This document shows, one piece after another, positions 21,641-31,553 of a DNA stretch of 64,000 nt. This stretch comes from Ceratothoa steindachneri (lineage: Eukaryota > Arthropoda > Malacostraca > Isopoda > Cymothoidae): assembly GCA_963969495.1 (NCBI GenBank), contig OZ018323.1:68407720-68471719 (forward strand), read 5' to 3'. Positions within the stretch are counted from its first letter, which is position 1, and every line of letters starts with the position of its first letter. A model generated the notes under the pieces. It was given only the letters and a program-made list of their open reading frames with translations, did no database searches and had not been told where the DNA came from. A program made the translations under genes and the position numbers.

Positions 21641-22780
21641 TTTCCATCTGCTCATATTGAATGTCTGGAGAAATAAATTGGAAAAAGAGAGGCCCCACGG
21701 AATGAGCGTGTTTCGGTGTGTGTTGACCATGTGCGTGTGTGTATGAAAGGGAGCCTATCACCAAGGTTGAAAAAAGAATAGCTCCTAGAGTATATGTCTC
21801 AGTCCTAAGCTAAAAGTATTTCCCACCAGGCACTTTACCTTAACCGTAGGCGCTTTTCGATAGTCCGTCCAAGGTCAGAGTCCGTCCGAAGGTGACTCGT
21901 TGAAGAGGGTGGGAAGCAAATTTATTCCTCGCCACAGGGATCGAAAGCAGGTGAAAAATTCACACGAATTAACAGCACATATCTGTGAATGAAAAATGTT
22001 CACATACCACTTGCTAAAACTTTTTCGATTATTATCATCAAACTCGCGATTTTCAAATCACTAACTCGCTTTGAAAAAGAAGGCAAAAGTACAAATTGTT
22101 TTCTTCACCAAGCGTAAGAAAAATGTGAGTTGCTTCCGGCAACCAGAGCAGTCCGTGACAAAGATGACACCAACGGCCCCTTATATAGACAGAATCTACA
22201 CAGCAATGAAAGAAAATCGTTCGATCAGAGAAGAGTATTACAGCCGAAAGTCAGCTCTAGATTTATAAATAAGACAGCGCTATCCAGCATTGACCCATTC
22301 TTAGCCAATCTTGAATGGAGTTCATTGTTGTCTTCAAGAGGAGCATCAACCCGATAAAGGAGACAAAGCTAAGTGCAACAAGATTCCCAAACCGTGAAAT
22401 GGCCTTTTCGAGCGCTAACGTTTCACGTGCTCTAACCTATACGATAGTGTAGCCACAACGTCGGGGCCTTCCTGAGTGGACCACAAACCCTCTACCCTCC
22501 TCGTGGTAACTAGAGACCACCTGAAAAGACCCGCCTCAAATGCAAATTCACGGCTCCCCACCACACCCAGTAAAGCCACCATAGGCTTTCCAAGCCAGGC
22601 AGCCATCACAGGCCGATCAACAGGAGCCCTGCCGCAGACACACCCGTGAACCCCTACAACTCCTCCCCAACCCTCTCACGACGGGGCTGATTTGACCCTC
22701 AGCAAAAATCCATCTCTATTCTTTTCCATTAGTTGCTGAAGGAGACTGGGAAGGCTCTGGGACTGCTTCTACCGCCAACC
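21641..22780. other. No gene recognised
   Basis: Probably LINE 5' flanking and untranslated sequence between copies C and A. Only short random frames are open. I see no 5'UTR motif array for copy C comparable to those of A and B. Confidence 0.45.
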
Positions 22781-22789
22781 CCTGCTTCT

Positions 22790-23060
22790 ACGCAGTGGAT
22801 TGATTAAAGATACCTGTTTCTGCCGTTCTTAGCTGATGTGTTCCTAAGCCCAGGTGGACTGATTGGAGATATCTCAGGTTTCTACCTGGCTTGGGGGAGA
22901 AGCTGCACCCGGGTACCGAGGTCTCAGCCAGCCTTACCTGTGGGAACCTGATCAAAAGCTCGTCGGTCTGATTGGAGACTCCTCCTGTTTCTGACGACCC
23001 GGGCAGGGACTGTACAGGCGGATATAAACTGATTGGAGATTTCTCCTATTTCTATCTCGC
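22790..23060 (+). promoter_or_regulatory. LINE A 5'UTR, four copies of a GGAGAT/CTCC motif
   Basis: Variants of CTGATTGGAGATTCCTCCTG followed by TTTCT occur at about 22798, 22858, 22967 and 23030, spaced roughly 60, 109 and 63 bases. LINE B carries four copies in the same order and similar spacing (45392 down to 45151). The motif is itself an inverted repeat (GGAG/CTCC). Tandem 5'UTR monomers act as internal promoters in some LINEs; that role here is inference. Confidence 0.65.
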
Positions 23061-23135
23061 CTGCGGGAAAGGAGAGAGCTGTTGGTGAGAATAGAGCTTC
23101 GACTCAGTCCTAACTGATTAATAGACTACCCAGTC

Positions 23136-24497
23136 ATGAATGGCGCAGAGGAGTTGCAGGACCTACAGGTCCCGCTGAGGATAACAGGCATGAAGACCCC
23201 ATCTAAAGCCACTGTGATTGAGACAATATTCGGCAAGCTAGAAATCTGCCTCAAACGGCTAATCGAAGTTCCCCGAGGATATACCGCCATCTGCCACACC
23301 TAGGCGGATCTGGTAAAACTTAATTTGGGCGCTGGGATCGAGAAGAATAAGGCTCGAGCCCAAGCCTTCATCAGCTATTAATGCAAGGAAGGCCATAATA
23401 TGCAGGCAAGTAGACCCGTGGTTGGGAAAAGATCAGCATAGGACATAAGGCAAGAACTTGAAAGAAAAACAGCAGTGGGCAAAGCTTCACGAAGTGTTCA
23501 AGTTCCGCAGCCTCACTCACATATTCAAATTCCTCTTTGAGGAAGTGGAAATGGCTGCAAAAGCAAGGAAACAGGACTGAAGCGCCTCGTCATAAGAATC
23601 TCCCTAGAACAGATCAGCAGGGAGAGATTCTTTCAGCTACTAACCTGCTTCAAATGCTACCAAGCGGAAGACCACCCAACCAGCGCCTGTCCAAACAAGG
23701 ATGAGCAGAAGATATGCTCTGAATGCGCCAAGACAGGTCATGACTGGATGCACTGCATAAACGCTACAAAAATGTGTATCAACTGCGCAGGGCCACACCA
23801 GATCCTTAGCATGAAGTGCCCAGTAAGAAAAGACCTACTTAACAAGAAAGGGGCAGCAGCGGACAAACAACGCACCAGCTATGCGTCAACTGCCAAGTCA
23901 ACCCTAACGCAACAACTTGCTCCACAACCAGTCCAGCCGTAGATCATAAGTCAGCTCACTGACAAGATGCTGTCTGAAAACGGATTTGAACCCATAAAGT
24001 TCCCAGACCCACAGTCGTCAAAGGTTCTCTCGGCAGCCAAACCTCAGGACAAGCCAGCAGAACCTACCTCACCAGGTCTACAAGCAGCGGAGCAAGACGA
24101 GGAACAGGTCCACATAAAATCCGCAGACCCACTGGAGATCATGCCCTCCTCGACTAAAAACCGATGTTTAGACAACAAAGGAAGATACCAGAAGCGACGG
24201 GAGGTCATCCTAAGCGTGCCCACCCAACCAGTCGCACCAAACAAGTACAAGGTCGGCGGTAGAGAGATCAACCTCACCATCGCGCTAAACTCTCACACCA
24301 CACAGAAAAGGGATATCTCTCTAGAGGAGGTGGTTACAGGAGTACGAAGATGCCATTTTAAATGGTGTTATGACTCAAACGTGTACGAAGCGTCGGTCAA
24401 GGCTGCTTTAATCGAGAAAAAGATCAAGCTGTACGATGACTGCTTCAAGCTCTACGAGCCATGCCTCTACAAAAAGCTTCGCTATGGGAGGCCCTGA
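23136..24497 (+). pseudogene. LINE copy A, ORF1 with three zinc knuckles
   Basis: Start ATG at 23136 follows the 5'UTR motif array. N-terminal LRITGMKTPSKATVIETIFG and LEICLKRLIEVPRGYTAICH, then a stop. A middle region decayed by shifts is followed by CFKCYQAEDHPTSAC (CX2CX5HX4C), CSECAKTGHDWMHC (CX2CX4HX4C) and CINCAGPHQILSMKC, then CPVRKDLL. The C-terminal half is open from 23967 to 24497 and includes EEVVTGVRRCHFKWCYDS. Nucleic-acid binding chaperone in family terms. ORF2 starts just downstream. Confidence 0.83.
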
Positions 24498-24512
24498 GTT
24501 GAGTGAATAGAT

Positions 24513-25650
24513 AATATGGTTGTTAAAAATAGAATTACTATTCTAGCCCACAACGTGCAAGGCTGAAAGATAAACAAGCATAAACTGTGTAACATCTACA
24601 GGGAACTGGACCCAGACATTCAGCTGCTGTCGGAAACCTGCATCAGGGATGACGACAGACAGAAAATTTTGGGGTACAACGTTCTTGAAAAGAACGTTAC
24701 AGGAGAAATATTTGACGGATCAATGATAGCGGTCAAGAAGGATCTGCAGTTCAGACCAGGGAATAAAATGGACGAATCGTTCCTGTCGGTAGTCCTGACG
24801 TGGTCTCAAGGAAACAACGAATTAGGTCAGGTATACCAACATCCCCGCCGTCAGTATCTGCCCATTCTCGACTTATACACCCTATTTAAGAAAGAACGCA
24901 TTGTGGTATTCGCCGGGGACCTGAACGCGAGGAATAGGATAGTAGGATAGCTGGCTATACGAGAGCGGATGCTAGATGAAAAACCTTGACCTCTTGCTGA
25001 GAAGAGACATCGTAGAACGCATTGGGCTGGACTTCCCTACATTCCAATACCAAGGTCGGCCGCTAAGCCTGATGTAGTTCTTACAAATACCAACTTTCCG
25101 TTCCACCAACTAGTCCAGCAGGGGCCATTGACGACCAGCGATCACATCCCTATGTTGATCACAGTAGCAGCTACTCTTATTCTAGTCCCAGTTGCACCCA
25201 GGAAAGACTTTTCTAAGGCTGACTGGGATGCATAGAGGAGAGTGTTCAAGTTGGATCTCCCTGATTTGAGTGGAGCATCCAAAGAAGATCTCGACGACGA
25301 ATTGACTAATATCAACAGCTACACCTCCAATGCAGACGCTATTGCAATCATGAAAATCTCACATAAAACCATACTGCCTACCACCTCTGCACAAGAGAGA
25401 GTGGTGCTCCTAGAGGGCTTCAATGAGATCTACAAAGCCCATGAACTTCTAGCTATCTCACGAATTGAGGGAGAAGTGGAACCATCTAACAAAAGAATAG
25501 ACATTGACAGGAATTCGAAGTCTCTCTGGTCAGCCATCAGCAGGCTCAAAGGGACTATCGAAACTCATGGCTCTACCGCAATTTCATGCGACGGTACCAC
25601 GGTCCTCGAATACATGGAGAGGAGTGAAGACAGGTTCATTATTACGGAAA
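24513..25650 (+). pseudogene. LINE copy A, ORF2 apurinic-like endonuclease domain
   Basis: ITILAHNVQG, stop, INKHKLCNIYRELDPDIQLL, SETCIRDDDRQKILGYNV, IFDGSMIAVKKDLQFRPGNK, YQHPRRQYLPILDLYTLFKK, VVFAGDLNARNR and TSDHIPMLI. These are the AP-endonuclease boxes (N near the start, the SET/Glu box, GDLNA, SDH) of Jockey/I-like LINEs, which nick the target for reverse transcription. The linker (PDLSGASKEDLDDELTNINS, QERVVLLEGF) matches LINE B. Stops occur at 24565 and about 24948. The domain ends at a minisatellite. Confidence 0.85.
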
Positions 25651-26424
25651 TCGATAGAACGCTTAACAAAGAAATCGATAGAACGCTTAAATAAGAAATC
25701 GATAGAACGCTTAAAGAAGAAATTGATAGAACGCTTAAATAAGAAATCGATAGAACGCTTAAATAAGAAATCGATAGAACGCTTAAATAAGAAATCGATA
25801 GAACGCTTAAAGAAGAAATTGATAGAACGCTTAAATAAGAAATCGATAGAACGCTTAAAGAAGAAATCGATAGAACGCTTAAAGAAGAAATTGATAGAAC
25901 GCTTAAATAAGAAATCGATAGAACGCTTAAAGAAGAAATTGATAGAACGCTTAAATAAGAAATCGATAGAACGCTTAAAGAAGAAATTGATAGAACGCTT
26001 AAATAAGAAATCGATAGAACGCTTAAAGAAGAAATCGATAGAACGCTTAAAGAAGAAATTGATAGAACGCTTAAATAAGAAATCGATAGAACGCTTAAAT
26101 AAGAAATCGATAGAACGCTTAAATAAGAAATCGATAGAACGCTTAAAGAAGAAATTGATAGAACGCTTAAATAAGAAATCGATAGAACGCTTAAAGAAGA
26201 AATCGATAGAACGCTTAAAGAAGAAATTGATAGAACGCTTAAATAAGAAATCGATAGAACGCTTAAAGAAGAAATTGATAGAACGCTTAAATAAGAAATC
26301 GATAGAACGCTTAAAGAAGAAATCGATAGAACGCTTAAAGAAGAAATCGATATAAGGCTTAAAGAAGAAATCAAAAGAAGCTTTAAAAAGAAATCGATAG
26401 AACGCTTAAATAAGAAATCGACAG
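25648..26424 (+). repeat. 24-bp minisatellite, about 33 units, within LINE A ORF2
   Basis: Unit AAATCGATAGAACGCTTAAA plus TAAG or GAAG. Two sites vary: ATCG/ATTG and AAATAAG/AAAGAAG. The length is a codon multiple. In the LINE frame a GAAG unit reads EEIDRTLK, while a TAAG unit carries a stop. One other plus frame and one minus frame are open through essentially the whole array (KKSIERLN-type and SLSVLSIS-type 8-residue repeats). The last three or four units are diverged. I interpret it as post-integration expansion, not a functional repeat protein. Confidence 0.95.
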
Positions 26425-27800
26425 AACGCGGGAGAGACGCGAAGATCACCGAAGAAGAATTTAAGACAACTACTGTATAGTTGAGAAAATTATAAACCGA
26501 CGACTGACTGAGCACCTGAGGCAAATGAAATCCTAAGCATGTACCAAATTTGGATTCAGCAAAAAGACGAAGCACAGAGATAATCCTCACAGTCATTGCT
26601 GATCAAATTGCTAGAGCAAAATATGGAAAAGGCCAACGTTGATATCTTCTCCAAGAACGTATCGAAAGCTTTCGAAAAGGTTTGGATAAGAAGAATGCAA
26701 TACAAACACACAACTCGGAATTAATAACAAGTTCAAAAGACTACTCTGGGATTACGTGATGGAAATATAGACTTTTTTGAGATTGGAAAACATCAAAGAG
26801 TGAAATTCAAGCTCGAAGCTTACCATCCTTATGGAGGATGTTTGAGTCCAAAAGTTATACTCAGTGTACACATCAGACATCCACCTACCCCTCACTAAAG
26901 AATGCTTCAATAACCAGTTTGCCTATGACGTATGCAAATAGTCGCATGCCCTTACAAGAACGGCGAAATGTAGCGAGATTGACAGCAGAAGCGTTAGAAA
27001 GATTAACTAGTACGAGGGGATATTGAAAATCAGTATAAACAGGAACAAATTTAAGATTATTTCAATATTCAGAATAAATCTTGGAGATATTTACGTTGGG
27101 CAAGAATGATAAAGGTACACGAGCGAGATCAAAGTGCTAGGATTTACAATCACAAAAACGGGATATAGCGAGCACGTAACAGAAAGATTGAATCGAGGAA
27201 AAGGAGGACTGAGGCAATTCTACAAGCTCAGATCACTAAACGGAAAGAACAAAAAAAGGTCTACCAAAAAATTATAAAATCAACAATGGTATACTCAATT
27301 ATCCATATGTACACCATCTGGCTCCCTTCTTGGTCATGGAAGTATTTCATTTATAGATTTCTTCCTCTTTTTTGATTAATCTTTTTTCTATAGAAAGATT
27401 AAGGATGAGGGAAGGTTAGGGAACCGAAACGAAACGAAACGAAACACCATCTCGAAATCAAACAGTATAAAACTGCAAAAGATATAGAACAACGTGACAC
27501 TGCCTTTCACTACCCATAGAAGAGGGAGGATATAGTCAAAGTCAACGTTACATTCACGGAGAACAAGAATTAAAACTGTTCAACAAAATAATACGAGGAA
27601 AGAGAGAAGAAATTAATAGAAACCAACAAGAAGAGATAGGAAAAGAAATCCCGGCAGTAATAGCCCAGAGGGATGAGGAGAGACCACACACCCTCTACCA
27701 AGTCTATACAAGAAAGATTAATCAAAAAGAGGAAGAAATCTATAAATGAAATACTCCCACGAACAAGGAGGGAGCCAGATGACACCTAACTAACCTATCC
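26425..27800 (+). pseudogene. LINE copy A, reverse transcriptase and C-terminal remnant
   Basis: Fragments in three frames: TKFGFSKKTKHRD and ILTVIADQIARAKYGK (RT finger/palm, as in QFGFRKxKSTEIxLTxI), INNKFKRLLWDYVME, then KVYQKIIKSTMVYSI-like and YVHHLAPF near 27280 (thumb end). 27560-27730 has LFNKIIRGKREEINRNQQEE, comparable to the LINE B tail. No YxDD survives. The tail is disturbed by an inverted 90-bp duplication. Confidence 0.65.
27305..27790. repeat. Inverted repeat, arms ~90 bp, spacer ~290 bp
   Basis: 27312-27400 (ATCTGGCTCCCTTCTTGG, GAAGTATTTCATTTATAGAT, TTCTTCCTC, GATTAATCTTT) equals the reverse complement of 27690-27783 with few differences. The right arm is in the expected place in the LINE tail; the left arm looks like an inverted duplicate. 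A (CGAAA)n stretch follows the left arm near 27425. Confidence 0.8.
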
Positions 27801-28894
27801 CAAACCACGAATTAGAACTAATAAATTTGAAACTAACCGAATTGACAAAGATTACCCGAACGTGACAACCAATTAGCTAAAGCTTATTTTAAAAAAATAT
27901 ACCAATTACCTAAATATGTTGAAAACACGGTATTAACATACAAACAAAGTAAAAAAAAAGAGTGACGAGAGAGAAAGCTAAACAAGCAGTAGAAAGATTA
28001 AACGCAACCCTTTGAACGCCTAAAACAAAACACACTCATAATACAAACACGTTATGACAATGAAGGTTAATCTGATACACAAGCGCCAACTACTGACTAT
28101 TTTCAATACTTATATCACTCTACTTAACGGAAAGAGATTAGCATGACCTCCATGAAACCAAACATTCACTGGCATACCTCCTATTACTTTGCACTTCTCC
28201 TTTTACTTTTTATACTATCCTTCACACTATACGAGTTAAATATTTTACACGTGGGACAGGGAAAATAAAACAAATAATGATAAGCAAGGACATACTACAC
28301 AGCCTGGTTCTAATTCCACATAAAGCTGTAGGCCCACCGACCACCTAGGTCAAATGCTAAACTTAATCCTATATTTGCAGCTTTGGTATCACTACGTTTT
28401 ACTCTTTCTATCCACCCCTCACCCCCCTCAGTCCGCCGTAGGTAGTGAACATAGGAAATTCAGGGACCTTTGCAACAACACTCAACAGTGTACTAGAAAA
28501 GAACACGGCTCCTTTCTTCTGTGTGAAAGAAGATGCTCCCCAAAACACGCGTGCCCGCTTCTAATGTTGTCTCCTGGCTCCCTCTTTTGAAAATGTGTAA
28601 CTGACAGAGAAGACCCCATACACGCCGCCACCAGAGGTGGAGAAGGGGGGAGGGGTCGAGGGAACACACCTCCTAATCCCACGCTTTTAAAATGTACACC
28701 CCCAACGCCAAGAGGGGGGTGAAGCGAACCCTACCCAAGAATATCCCAAGGTCAGTATGTAGCACTGCCTGATTCTTATTTATCTGCAGTTCTCCCCAAA
28801 TAAACAAAATAATATACGTTTATATAATGATTTATGTATTACTCAAAATAATTAAAATCAATATCGAATTTAAACGGAGTGAGTAAAAACAATA
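27801..28894. other. No gene recognised
   Basis: Mixed-composition intergenic sequence. Around 28620-28690 are short G- and C-rich runs. No frames or repeat ends identified. Confidence 0.5.
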
Positions 28895-29245
<351 letters not shown>

Positions 29246-30282
29246 TTGGGTTGAGGAATAAGTTCTTGCGGTTTTATCAAATTTATTTATTACCATTAAT
29301 AATTTTAGAAAAACTTCATTTTTAATTTATGGCAATATGCAATTTAATTAATAATGTATTCTCCGTTGTTATTTACGACTTCTTCCCAACGTTCATCTAG
29401 TTTTTCGATGCCTCCGCAATCAAAATTTCTGGATTTTGACTCGAAGAATTCGTCTAACCAGGTTCTTAATTCCACAACAGTATTGAACGAAACGCGCGCA
29501 AATTGTTGGAGAGCGATCGGAAAGATGGAAATCCGATGGAGCCAAGTCTGGCGAATATGGAGGATGCGGCAGGATTTCCCAATTAAGCGTTTGGATGGCG
29601 TCTTTTGTCATATTGCCAATGTGAGGACGAGCATTGTCGTGTTGCAGAAGGACTCCATAACGTCGATGAGGTCGCTTTTCACGAATAGCTCCGGCGAGTC
29701 GAACAATTTGTTGAACGTAGAGTTCTGCATTGACAATCTGTTGTTCGCAAGGAGCTCATAAAGAATGATGCCTTCACAATCCCACCACACACACAGCATC
29801 CTCTTTCGTGGATGAAGTCCTTGCTTTAATCGCGGAAGTGTTTTTTTTTTATTGGGGCTAAGCCATTGTTTTCGGTGATTCATGTTGACATAAACACACT
29901 ACTTTTCGTCGCCAGTGATGATGCGGTGAAGAAATCTGTCCTTATATCCACGAGTAGCCTTGTGACGAGCAAGCAAACCTGCGGCAATCGTGGAGCGTTG
30001 ACGTTTGTTGCTTTCGCCCCAAGCGTGCGGAACCCAGGCACCGAGTTTTTTAACTTTCTCCATCGAATGAAGGTGATTCACTACAGTTTTCTGATCACAC
30101 GCCAATTGTACAGCCAATTCTCTAGTCGATTGACGAGGATTTTCATGAAAAAGGTCGTTCAATCGATCTTCATCCAACTTAATGGGGCGACCAGAACGTT
30201 CTTCGTCATTAAGATTGAAATGACCGTTTTTGAAACGTTTTTATAGCGTACGAGAAGTGCAAGCGAGCGGCTTAAAAGCTTC
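29246..30282 (-). pseudogene. mariner DD34D transposase, 5'-truncated
   Basis: The 3' end TTGGGTTGAGGAATAAGTTC is preceded by TA. Minus-strand blocks: GHFNLNDEERSGRPIKL, ENPRQSTRELAVQL, HLHSMEKVKKLGAWVPHAW, ITGDEK (first catalytic Asp, next codon a stop instead of Trp), WWDCEGIILYELLANNRLS, HDNARPH (second Asp, shifted frame), PHPPYSPDLAPSDFHL (third Asp), and NNNGEYIIN, stop. This is the classical mariner order. The N-terminal ~60 residues and the 5' TIR are missing; the Gypsy LTR begins at the break, which suggests the LTR element truncated it. Confidence 0.9.
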
Positions 30283-30331
30283 GCTTTATAGCAATGCCCT
30301 CTGGGCATTCCTATAATAAAATCCTCCTGGG

Positions 30332-30395
<64 letters not shown>

Positions 30396-31165
30396 TCATC
30401 ATTTATTATGTATAAAATTCAAATCATTCATTCATTTAATTTAATTTCACTTTTTGTCAATACAATCATTCAATTAATTTATCTATAACTTTTTGCAATT
30501 CAATTATTTTATGTAACGTTTAATAATTCAAATATCCTGTGACGAAATACTGATTTCATTTAATGTACTACTGGTTCAAACAACATCTCTTAGAATTTCA
30601 CATACATACAAACGCACGCATTTCACCACTTTTGAAACAACACGAATTCTCTCTCTCATTTGTGTTCGTGTCACCATCCATTCCGGCTCAACTTTACTTT
30701 CAATCAAGGTCAGTTATAAATCTTCTCACACTTATTCTCTGCAAACTGCCATACGAGAGTAGGGCCTAATTCTAGTTACTTCTCGTATTGCAGACCCCAA
30801 TTCAGTCCATCATAGTCATTTTTATTTCACTTTTATTTCACTCTTACTTCATTTACACTTCACATCTTAATTTACACCTTGTTACTTTAAATCATATTTT
30901 ACCATATCTTACATTGTATTCCTAGTCCAATTTATCTCATTGTGCATTCGTTAATTTTGTGAATATATTTATTTTGCTTAATTGTGTTTCTTACAAACTT
31001 AGTTCAGAAAATTTATAAATTCATTTCACGTCAGTCATAAGGCCTAAATATTAGCAGACGACGATTTCCACCTAAACTCAAAATTTATGGTAATGGTTTT
31101 CAAATAGCTATTTAGGCTGATTTATTAACCGAAAATAAATCCCATTAATAACTAAAATACCATAA
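30283..31165 (+). repeat. 5' LTR of Gypsy copy 2
   Basis: Starts TATAGCAATGCCCTCTGGGC and ends near ACCATAAAG, immediately followed by TGGTGCCCAAAG. The whole length aligns with the reverse complement of 48257-49186, including GCTGATTTATTAACCGAAAA near the 3' end. Contains an (AT)n tract at 30333-30393. Start and end bases are not the usual TG...CA. Confidence 0.8.
30333..30393. repeat. (AT)n microsatellite inside the LTR
   Basis: About 30 AT units followed by ATCATCATC. Confidence 0.97.
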
Positions 31166-31178
31166 AGTGGTGCCCAAA
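31166..31178 (+). promoter_or_regulatory. Candidate primer-binding site
   Basis: TGGTGCCCAAAG directly follows the LTR end. LTR retrotransposon primer-binding sites begin with TGG, complementary to the CCA end of a tRNA. The tRNA species is not identified. The leader to gag is about 390 bases. Confidence 0.55.
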
Positions 31179-31553
31179 GTTTAATAATCTTCCGTCAATC
31201 AATAAATAAGTTTAAACGTTAAAGTAATTCTTAAACTCCACGCGTCATTTTTCTGAAAGCCTCGCTTGAAGAGCATTTTTGATTCACTTGTTCATTTTTT
31301 TATATCGCGTGTTATCTTTAGTAGTATCCTTCTTCCAATTGTCATAATTCATATCATTTTAATTTAATACTATCCCCTATATACAACGAGTGGACAATTT
31401 CCCTTATTTCTCATAATATATTTTTCCTTTCTTCATATTCCTGTCTCGTGAATAATTTCCACACAAACACACGTGCACACAGCCCCAGCTACTTTACTCA
31501 CGTCAACACATTCATTCAACTAGCACAAGTACACATAAAACATAGTGACTAGG

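Noticed and set aside
25504..26355. 283-codon frame of KKSIERLN-type repeats as a protein gene
   Set aside because: It is the translation of a 24-bp minisatellite; the antisense frame is equally open, so openness follows from the unit and not from coding selection.
25648..26424. CRISPR array
   Set aside because: Units are contiguous 24-mers without unique spacers, and the setting is eukaryotic.
25565..26596. 343-codon antisense frame rich in Leu, Ser, Ile
   Set aside because: Shadow of the same minisatellite, with no family motif outside the array.
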